A DNA stretch of 10,542 nt from Alistipes sp. (lineage in GTDB: Bacteria > Bacteroidota > Bacteroidia > Bacteroidales > Rikenellaceae): assembly GCA_017391185.1 (NCBI GenBank), contig JAFOZN010000027.1:1-10542 (forward strand), given 5' to 3'. The notes beneath the pieces are model-generated. The model made no database searches, was not told where the DNA came from, and was given only the letters and a program-made list of their open reading frames with translations. Below are positions 4,950 to 10,542 of the stretch, one piece after another; the first letter of the stretch is position 1; each line of letters starts with the position of its first letter. A program made the position numbers and the translations under genes.

Positions 4950-7781
4950 CTACTTCTCAGGACGCATAACGACCTTAATCATATTCTTATCCTCCAACAG
5001 ACGCTTAGCCAAAGCCTGAACATCTGCCGCAGTGACGCCATTTACAGCCGCCTCGTAGTCGTTGACGTTATCCAAACCGTAGCGGTAGTAGCTGTCGATG
5101 GTCTGCAACCACCAGCCATTCTGCTCAAGGAGCTTCTTATAGTCCTTCAACAAGAACTCGCGAGTCTTATCCATATCCTCTGCCAATGGACCCTCCTTGG
5201 CGATCTTCTCGATCTCGTCAACAATGATCTGGCTCAACTCATCGGCCATCTGCTCGTTGGTATCAAACTGGATGCGAACCAAATAGTGCTCCACAGGCTT
5301 AATCATGAGCGAACCACCTACGCCTACGCCATAAGTACCACCCTTCTCCTCGCGGATTGACTTGAGGTAGCGGTTATCCAAAGCTGAAGTGAGGAATGTG
5401 AGGATAACATCATCCTTAATGGTATTCTTCATCTGGCCATGGAATGTGAAGGCAACAGATACCTTAGGCTGCTCCATCTTTGCCTTGAAGTCATTTACAG
5501 CACCACCCTCAACGATACGCACCTTATCATCTACGAACTTGCCAGTAGGCTTCTTCTGAGCTGGCAGAGATCCGATGTACTTCTCGATGAGTGGCTTAAG
5601 CTCCTCTGGGCTCTTGTTACCCAGCACATAGAAGGTGAAGTCTGACGCATTGCTGAACAACTTAGAGTGGATTGCTGACATATCCTCCAACTTAATCGAC
5701 TGCAAAAGCTCTGGAGTAAGCTGCTGACGGCGATAGTTATTGTTGTAAGTTGTCTGCTGGTTCTTCTGACGGAAGATAAAATCAGGGTTAGTGAGCTGAT
5801 TAGCCAACATCGAGTTGTAGCGATTCATCAATGTAGCAAAATCATCCTCCGAGAAGCGTGGAGCTGTGAAGTTCAAATACAAGAGCTGGAGCATAGTCTC
5901 AACATCCTTCAATGAAGAGTTTGCCACCACATTGTGCATATATGTACCCACCTGTACGCTTGCCTGCGCGCTCTTACCTGAAAGTTGCTTACGCAAGTCA
6001 CTTGCCGAGAACTTCGAAATACCCGACATGCCCATCACCATACCCAACATCTGAGCCGAGTAGTACTGCTCATCGGCAAAGATAGCTGCACCACCATCGG
6101 CAACGGCATTGATAGTGAGGTTATCAGCCTCGTAAGGAGTCTGCTTGAGGATAACCTTCACTCCATTCTTCAAAGTCCACTCGGTAGTACCCAAGATCTC
6201 GTTCTGCTTAGCCTTCTTTACAACTGAACCCTTCAATGCTGACTCGTCTGAGATGAGTGGCTCCTTCTTCACGTTATCCTCGAAAGGCTTAACATCGGCA
6301 GCAACAGCAGCCTTCAAAGCCTCTACAAGCTCAGCCTCAGATGGAACTGCTACGCCATCCTTCTTAGGAGAGTTGACGATGATAACGCAATTCTTCAACG
6401 GATCGTACATCTTAGCTATAACCTGATTGATAGCCTCGACTGAAACCTGCTCGATGAGCTGCTTATCCAACTCATACTCTGTCTTAGCATCAGGAATAGG
6501 AGTACCGTTGCGGAAATTCTCGATGCAACGATCTGCATAGAAATCATGCTCGCGATCCTCGCGGCTGTTATACTGATTCTCTATTTCGGTCAAAAGATTC
6601 TGCTTAGCACGCTCCCACTCACCTACGGTAAAGCCGTGACGGCGCATACGCTCCATCTCGGTAAGCATAGCCTTATAACCCTCCATAAGCTTACCATCCT
6701 GAGTCGTCAACGTACCACCCGTAATATCCAATGTAGGGCAGAAACCGCCGCTTGAAGCAGGCTGGAAACCAGCAGAGAGGAATGGCGCATTTGGCTTGCG
6801 GGCAATATCCTGCAAACGCTCAGACATCATAACTGAGATATAGCCATTGACAATATTCAACGCCTCGTATGCCACCGTACCACGCATCTGCTTAGGCATA
6901 GCCTGAGACTTATAGAGAATCAACAGCTGTGAACGCTGCTGCTCAGGGTCAGTAAAGATGCTCACGATAGGCTCATCATTGTCAGGCATTACGATAACCT
7001 CCTTCTGAGCTGCATCAGCTGGAGCAGCAGGGATATCTGCCATGATAGACTTGATCTTAGCCTCAACCTTATCTACATCAATATCACCCACAACAACAAC
7101 AGTCTGGTAGTCTGGGCGATACCACTTATTATAGAAACTGCGGATGTCGTCATACGAGAATGACTTAAGGCCATCCAAGTGACCAATCAGGTTACGCTCC
7201 GCGTACTTTGTACCCTTACCGACAGCCTTGAGCTGAGCGATAGTAGAACGCCAAGAAGCACCGTCACGAGTACGCAACTCCTCCTGAATAACGCCACGCT
7301 CAGCATCGATCTCCTTCTCCTTCAGAGCGATGAAGTGTGACCAATCGTGGAGGACAGTCAAAGTAGAGTCGATCACAGTCTCGCGTGCTACAGGCACATC
7401 GGTCATAAAATACTGAGTCAAATCCCATGAAGTGAAGGCATTGAGGTTAGCGCCGAACTTCACACCGATCTTCTCCAGATACTCGATCATGCTCTTCTCA
7501 GGGTAGTTCTTAGTACCGTTGAATGCCATGTGCTCCAAGAAGTGAGCCAAGCCCTGCTGGTTGTCATCCTCCTGAATAGCACCTACATCGTGTACGATGT
7601 AGAAGTTGGCCATACCCTTTGGTTTCTCGTTATGGCGAACATAATATGTGAGACCATTAGGCAAAACGCCCTTGCGGATCTGCGCATCGGCAGGAATCTG
7701 CGGCAAGGCCTGCTGCGCCTGTGCTGCAAACGACATGGCTACAGCCACAAGCGTCAAAATTGTTACAAAAAACTTTTTCAT
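4950..7781 (-). CDS. M16 family zinc metallopeptidase (insulinase/pitrilysin-like), exported
   Basis: This 943-residue protein has a signal peptide (about 1-22, MKKFFVTIL...FAAQA). The N-terminal M16 domain carries the inverted zinc motif HFLEH (H80, E83, H84) within GLAHFLEHMAFNGTKNYP; E161 in AERGVIQEE, 77 residues after H84, is the expected third ligand. A middle M16 region follows. The second half repeats the fold (LKNGVKVILKQTP onward) but lacks HxxEH; instead it keeps the substrate-binding R/Y pair (R810 and Y817 in SIREEKGGTYG). This two-lobed clam-shell layout and length are normal for the PqqL-like exported M16 proteins of Bacteroidota. Such enzymes cut peptides or unfolded polypeptides in a closed chamber; the natural substrate is unknown. 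It lies between the small membrane protein and the GH127 gene on the same strand but has its own terminator. The start is set by the signal peptide. Confidence 0.96.
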   Translation of the reverse strand: MKKFFVTILTLVAVAMSFAAQAQQALPQIPADAQIRKGVLPNGLTYYVRHNEKPKGMANFYIVHDVGAIQEDDNQQGLAHFLEHMAFNGTKNYPEKSMIEYLEKIGVKFGANLNAFTSWDLTQYFMTDVPVARETVIDSTLTVLHDWSHFIALKEKEIDAERGVIQEELRTRDGASWRSTIAQLKAVGKGTKYAERNLIGHLDGLKSFSYDDIRSFYNKWYRPDYQTVVVVGDIDVDKVEAKIKSIMADIPAAPADAAQKEVIVMPDNDEPIVSIFTDPEQQRSQLLILYKSQAMPKQMRGTVAYEALNIVNGYISVMMSERLQDIARKPNAPFLSAGFQPASSGGFCPTLDITGGTLTTQDGKLMEGYKAMLTEMERMRRHGFTVGEWERAKQNLLTEIENQYNSREDREHDFYADRCIENFRNGTPIPDAKTEYELDKQLIEQVSVEAINQVIAKMYDPLKNCVIIVNSPKKDGVAVPSEAELVEALKAAVAADVKPFEDNVKKEPLISDESALKGSVVKKAKQNEILGTTEWTLKNGVKVILKQTPYEADNLTINAVADGGAAIFADEQYYSAQMLGMVMGMSGISKFSASDLRKQLSGKSAQASVQVGTYMHNVVANSSLKDVETMLQLLYLNFTAPRFSEDDFATLMNRYNSMLANQLTNPDFIFRQKNQQTTYNNNYRRQQLTPELLQSIKLEDMSAIHSKLFSNASDFTFYVLGNKSPEELKPLIEKYIGSLPAQKKPTGKFVDDKVRIVEGGAVNDFKAKMEQPKVSVAFTFHGQMKNTIKDDVILTFLTSALDNRYLKSIREEKGGTYGVGVGGSLMIKPVEHYLVRIQFDTNEQMADELSQIIVDEIEKIAKEGPLAEDMDKTREFLLKDYKKLLEQNGWWLQTIDSYYRYGLDNVNDYEAAVNGVTAADVQALAKRLLEDKNMIKVVMRPEK

Positions 7782-7870
7782 ATCATTAAATTTTGGTTTA
7801 ACAAAAAGAAATTTCTCTCTCCCGATATATTAAACGAAAAAGCCCTACAAATGGACTTAAGTTTCTTCCT

Positions 7871-7901
7871 CAAACTAAACTTTTAATATATTAGTCGCAA
7901 A
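7871..7901 (-). promoter_or_regulatory. Candidate promoter of the M16 gene
   Basis: On the - strand TTTG (7898-7901) and TTAGTTTG (7871-7878, one mismatch to TAnnTTTG) are 19 nt apart, the same spacing as in the GH127 promoter. It would give a leader of roughly 85 nt before the ATG at 7781. Confidence 0.4.
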
Positions 7902-7929
7902 CCAGGCACAAAAAACTACACCGCAGCGA

Positions 7930-8301
7930 CTATTTTTTCTCTTTATCCTTAGGTTTGCGCTCAAAAAAGACTCCCACGACCAATCCCACGAGCATACACA
8001 TGCCCATGCCTTGTGTGGTAGAGCCAATCACAGGACCTCCCAACAAAAAGCCCACAACCGCACCAATGGCCATACCATGAAACATATAGCTATTGAAGCG
8101 CTGCGCTATCTTGCGACCATCGAAATCCTCCTCGCCGCCCTCGACCTCGCGTGGACGCATCGACTCCTCGACAGCCTTGAGCTCATCCTCCTCAAAACCC
8201 CATGGCGAGCGCACCTTCTTTTTGGTATCTGCTTCGGGCATAGGACTCGTTTCTAAAGCAGGATTTTGCTCCTGAGTATTATCTATTTTCTCGTCTGACA
8301 T
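7930..8301 (-). CDS. Small two-helix membrane protein with acidic N-terminal tail, function unknown
   Basis: This 123-residue protein is not a family I recognise. Residues 1-70 are polar and strongly acidic (for example EEDELKAVEES and EGGEEDFDG). Two glycine-rich hydrophobic segments follow at about 73-92 (MFHGMAIGAVVGFLLGGPVI) and 97-113 (containing MCMLVGLVVGVFF). The tail ERKPKDKEKK is strongly basic. By the positive-inside rule both ends should be cytoplasmic, giving a helical hairpin. GxxxG-like spacing (GAVVGFLLGG, GLVVG) suggests packing or self-association. It has no signal peptide or catalytic motif. The gene lies upstream of the M16 gene on the same strand, 148 bp away, and is divergent from gdhA. 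A near -7 box (CAAATTTG on the - strand, 8324-8331) lies 22 bp before the start. The clear tail/TM/tail layout supports a real gene. Confidence 0.75.
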   Translation of the reverse strand: MSDEKIDNTQEQNPALETSPMPEADTKKKVRSPWGFEEDELKAVEESMRPREVEGGEEDFDGRKIAQRFNSYMFHGMAIGAVVGFLLGGPVIGSTTQGMGMCMLVGLVVGVFFERKPKDKEKK

Positions 8302-8411
8302 ATAGTATTAGGTTTTCCAACTGCAAATTTGGTTAAAATATTTTAAAATATCGTTTATTCGCGCGTTTTTATTATAAATAACGTAAACTCTCCCAATTGT
8401 GGCATATATGG

Positions 8412-8538
8412 CTCAGATTATGATAATAAAAATAAAAAATTGCGATAGGGATAACAACATCTGCAAAATAATCTTATATTTGTATAGTATTTAACAAAGT
8501 TTAGTTACAACCTAAAATTAATAATACTCAGATTATGA
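8412..8538 (+). repeat. 12-bp direct repeat CTCAGATTATGA in the gdhA leader
   Basis: CTCAGATTATGA occurs at 8412-8423 and again at 8527-8538, where its ATG is the gdhA start codon. The copies are 115 bp apart, on either side of the predicted -7 box. The ATG of the upstream copy opens only a 24-codon frame ending at a TAA, which I do not call a gene. Confidence 0.7.
8475..8482 (+). promoter_or_regulatory. -7 box of gdhA (TATATTTG)
   Basis: TATATTTG exactly matches TAnnTTTG, 52 bp before the gdhA ATG. No TTTG is seen at -33 spacing. The rest of the 233-bp intergenic stretch 8302-8534 is AT-rich and shows no other gene. Confidence 0.5.
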
Positions 8539-9875
8539 ACGTAAGTAAAGTAATGGCCGACTTGGAGCGTAAGCATCCAGGCGAAGAGGAGTATCTGCAA
8601 GCAGTACGAGAGGTATTGGAGTCTATCGAGGAGGTATATAACCAGCACCCCGAATTTGAGAAGGCGAAGATCGTGGAGCGTATGGTTGAGCCCGACCGTG
8701 TGATCACATTCCGTGTCACTTGGGTGGACGATAGCGGCGAGATTCAGACCAACATAGGCTATCGTGTACAGTTCAACAGCGCCATTGGCCCTTATAAGGG
8801 CGGTATCCGTTTCCACAATGCTGTGAACCAATCTATGCTCAAATTCTTGGGCTTCGAGCAGACATTCAAGAATGCGTTGACCACTCTGCCTATGGGTGGA
8901 GCAAAGGGTGGCTCGGACTTCAACCCTAAGGGTAAGTCAAATGCAGAGATTATGCGTTTCTGTCAAGCCTTCATGTTGGAGCTATGGCAGAACATAGGCC
9001 CTGATACAGATGTCCCAGCGGGCGATGTGGGAGTTGGTGGTCGTGAGATCGGTTATATGTATGGCATGTACAAGAAGTTGGCTCGCGAGTACAACACAGG
9101 AGTCCTCACAGGCAAGGGCATGACATGGGGCGGTTCGCTTATTCGCCCTGAGGCTACGGGCTTCGGTGCGCTCTACTTCACAGAGCATATGTTGCAGAAG
9201 GCAGGCAAGGATATCAAGGGTAAGACTATCGCCATTTCGGGCTTCGGCAACGTGGCTTGGGGCGCAGCGACCAAGGCAACCGAATTGGGAGCCAAGGTGA
9301 TAGCTATTTCGGGTCCTGATGGAGTGATCTACAACCCAGAGGGTATGACTCAGGAGAAGTTGGATTATATGTTGGAGCTTCGCGCTTCGAATCGTGATAT
9401 CGTTGCGCCTTTTGCTGAGGAGTTTGAGGATGCAACATTCATTGCAGGCAAGAAGGCTTGGAGCATTAAGTGTGATATCGCTCTGCCTTGCGCATTCCAG
9501 AATGAGTTGAACGAGGCTGACGCCAAGGAGCTTTTGGCTAACGGCACATGGTGCGTGGCTGAGGTGTCGAACATGGGTTGCACACCTGAGGCGATAGCGG
9601 CGTTCCAAGAGGCAGGCATATTGTTTGCCCCTGGTAAGGCGGTCAACGCAGGTGGCGTGGCAACTTCGGGCTTGGAGATGACGCAGAATGCTCAGCACCT
9701 CTCGTGGTCGGCCGAGGAGGTGGATCAGAAGCTGCACTACATCATGTCGCAGATTCACGAGGCTTGTGTGCGCTTTGGTGAGCAGGCAGATGGCGCGATC
9801 AACTACGTTAAGGGTGCCAACATCGCAGGCTTTATGAAGGTTGCGCAGGCTATGCTGGAGCAGGGAGCGATATAA
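8535..9875 (+). CDS. gdhA: NADP-type glutamate dehydrogenase
   Basis: This 446-residue cytosolic enzyme has the usual length for hexameric bacterial GdhA. It catalyses 2-oxoglutarate + NH4+ + NAD(P)H to L-glutamate, the ammonium-assimilation step. The N-terminal substrate domain carries GPYKGGIRFH (K88), FKNALTTLPMGGAKGGSDFNP (K112, K124) and PAGDVGVGGREIGYM (D164). These correspond to the substrate and catalytic lysines and aspartate of the family. The nucleotide domain has the Rossmann motif ISGFGNVAWGAA (234-245). The layout matches the E. coli-type NADP enzymes, but coenzyme choice is not proven from sequence alone. The ATG at 8535 gives the expected N-terminus. The gene is divergent from the small membrane protein and appears to be a single transcription unit. 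The long antisense frame across it is a codon-bias shadow. Confidence 0.97.
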   Translation: MNVSKVMADLERKHPGEEEYLQAVREVLESIEEVYNQHPEFEKAKIVERMVEPDRVITFRVTWVDDSGEIQTNIGYRVQFNSAIGPYKGGIRFHNAVNQSMLKFLGFEQTFKNALTTLPMGGAKGGSDFNPKGKSNAEIMRFCQAFMLELWQNIGPDTDVPAGDVGVGGREIGYMYGMYKKLAREYNTGVLTGKGMTWGGSLIRPEATGFGALYFTEHMLQKAGKDIKGKTIAISGFGNVAWGAATKATELGAKVIAISGPDGVIYNPEGMTQEKLDYMLELRASNRDIVAPFAEEFEDATFIAGKKAWSIKCDIALPCAFQNELNEADAKELLANGTWCVAEVSNMGCTPEAIAAFQEAGILFAPGKAVNAGGVATSGLEMTQNAQHLSWSAEEVDQKLHYIMSQIHEACVRFGEQADGAINYVKGANIAGFMKVAQAMLEQGAI

Positions 9876-9916
9876 TTCAGAATTCAAAATTCAAAATTCA
9901 GGATTGGGGATTGGAG
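9875..9916 (+). repeat. Six-unit heptanucleotide tandem repeat at the gdhA stop
   Basis: Six consecutive 7-bp units all begin with ATT: ATTCAGA, ATTCAAA, ATTCAAA, ATTCAGG, ATTGGGG, ATTGGAG. The first base is the last base of the gdhA TAA. The units drift from an ATTCAAA to an ATTGGGG form. Its role is unknown. Confidence 0.75.
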
Positions 9917-9919
9917 CTG

Positions 9920-9961
9920 ACGCACGGTAATTATTTTCATGTTTACCTTTTTTCAGTGCGT
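9920..9961 (+). terminator. Weak candidate terminator of gdhA
   Basis: GGTAA (9926-9930) pairs with TTACC (9943-9947), followed by six T. The outer bases ACGCAC (9920-9925) and GTGCGT (9956-9961) could also pair, enclosing the T-run as a bulge. The stem is short, so efficiency is doubtful. Confidence 0.4.
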
Positions 9962-9997
9962 TTACTCTCCCTCTCTTAAAACACCCACTACGGGTGC

Positions 9998-10092
9998 GTC
10001 ATGCCACAGAGGGCGAAGCCCGATGAATAGCATCTCTACCCTCAACCAAGGTCGTTAGAGATTCCATTCCTCCCTCCGCTCGGTGGAATGAC
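9998..10092. repeat. MITE/REP-like imperfect palindrome (95 bp)
   Basis: The ends are GTCATGCC (9998-10005) and GGAATGAC (10085-10092), inverted with one mismatch. The arms 9998-10038 and 10056-10092 are imperfect inverted copies, meeting at ATCTCTA/TAGAGAT (10032-10038, 10056-10062) around a 17-nt apex. The left arm has a local hairpin GGGC-GAA-GCCC (10011-10021). The GTCATTCC-type end with a GAG-rich interior resembles short interspersed palindromes found in many copies in bacterial genomes. A small hairpin, CACCC-actac-GGGTG (9982-9996), lies just before it. No coding frame is present. Confidence 0.6.
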
Positions 10093-10100
10093 ATACCGAC

Positions 10101-10145
10101 AACAAAAATCTGGGCTGATTCCGATTAGGATCAGCCCAGTATTTA
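10101..10145 (-). terminator. Terminator of the plug-domain gene at the right edge
   Basis: CTGGGCTGAT (10110-10119) pairs perfectly with ATCAGCCCAG (10130-10139). On the - strand ATTTTTGTTG follows, 30 bp after the stop at 10170-10172. TATTTATT on the + side means it may also stop read-through from gdhA. Confidence 0.85.
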
Positions 10146-10169
10146 TTCTCTCTCCCCAAAAAAGTTCCC

Positions 10170-10542
10170 CTACTTCTTCGTCTCATCAATTTTATCTTTG
10201 AGCTCGATATAGATCACACCTTCGGAGGTGTCGCCATACTTTTTGAACTCATCTTTTGCTGGACTGCTCTTGAATACAGTCATTGACTTAATGGTGTTGA
10301 CATCGATGCTATTTATATCGGTTACCTTGTAAATCTTACCCTCAGCATCCTTCACCACCACCAAAGCTTGAATTTTATTGTTAGCATCCGACTTCTTGCT
10401 GATGGACAGAATCTTTCCTGTCCCCATCGCTGTAGAAACCGAAACGGAAGTATTCTCGCCTACTTTATATGTATCTACACCAACCGGACCAAAGCTTGTA
10501 TCATCGTCTCCCGTAATAGAGATCTTCTCCTCGGTCTGTATC
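10170..10542 (-). CDS. C-terminal part of a protein ending in a TonB-plug-like domain (5' end outside window)
   Basis: The frame is open to the window edge, giving 123 visible residues. An internal ATG at 10427 is not taken as the start, because coding-like sequence (ITGDDDTSFGPVGVDTYKVG) continues upstream. The last part (10197-10373) is a 59-residue domain identical at 40 of 59 positions, by eye, to the second unit of the protein at 304-741. Shared stretches include LVVVKDAEGK and YGDTSEGVIYI. A charged tail DKIDETKK follows. The upstream visible part is polar and beta-like, with no transmembrane segment. In Bacteroidota such plug-like ends occur on larger envelope proteins, including BlaR1-like M56 peptidases, but no such domain is visible here, so the parent family is undetermined. 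A strong terminator follows the stop. Confidence 0.8.
   Translation of the reverse strand, partial: IQTEEKISITGDDDTSFGPVGVDTYKVGENTSVSVSTAMGTGKILSISKKSDANNKIQALVVVKDAEGKIYKVTDINSIDVNTIKSMTVFKSSPAKDEFKKYGDTSEGVIYIELKDKIDETKK

Noticed and set aside
4860..5360. + strand open frame of 166 codons over the M16 gene end
   Set aside because: It runs through the terminator palindrome and antisense to the M16 C-terminal domain; no family features.
8420..8494. 24-codon frame from the ATG of the upstream CTCAGATTATGA copy
   Set aside because: Low-complexity lysine/isoleucine-rich product that crosses the predicted gdhA promoter; no support as a gene.
8982..9887. Long - strand open frame (301 codons) antisense to gdhA
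   Set aside because: gdhA is beyond doubt on the other strand; the antisense product is His/Cys/Leu-rich with no recognisable domain and has no start signals.

Overview
The window looks like chromosomal DNA from a Bacteroidota bacterium, most likely order Bacteroidales; I cannot fix the genus. The evidence is start regions without clear Shine-Dalgarno sequences, -7 boxes of the TAnnTTTG type, and a typical gene set: exported PepSY-like, GH127/DUF1680, M16 peptidase and TonB-plug-like proteins. No rRNA, tRNA, CRISPR array, transposase or phage gene was seen.

Layout. Bases 1-32 are probably the tail of a + strand gene, closed by a strong terminator (57-100). A leader with phased GTTAAC repeats and a TATCTTTG box precedes a small exported protein (304-741) made of two nearly identical 59-residue TonB-plug-like units, itself followed by a terminator. 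Next comes a divergent pair: a NifX/NifB-type small protein (-, 844-1191) and an exported lactonase-fold beta-propeller (+, 1327-2376). The two genes carry the same 13-nt sequence just before their start codons. The lactonase gene converges on a PepSY-like secreted protein (-, 2402-2836). Two large - strand genes follow, each with its own signals: a GH127-type beta-L-arabinofuranosidase candidate (2949-4847) and a two-domain M16 zinc peptidase (4950-7781). The M16 terminator runs directly into the GH127 promoter. A small two-helix membrane protein (-, 7930-8301) is divergent from NADP-type glutamate dehydrogenase gdhA (+, 8535-9875). After gdhA lies about 290 bp of non-coding DNA with a heptamer repeat, a MITE/REP-like imperfect palindrome and a strong terminator. 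The window ends inside a - strand gene (10170-10542) whose C-terminus is the same plug-like domain as the first gene.

How it fits together. Most genes look singly transcribed, not joined in one operon: terminators or strand changes separate nearly all of them. Most products are exported envelope or periplasmic proteins (peptidase, glycosidase, PepSY-like, plug-like). gdhA is housekeeping ammonium assimilation. The least explained content is the stand-alone plug-like repeat protein and its relative at the far end, plus the regulatory-looking DNA: the GTTAAC array, the shared divergent leader motif, the terminator/promoter overlap and the repeats after gdhA. I see no complete defence or mobile system.
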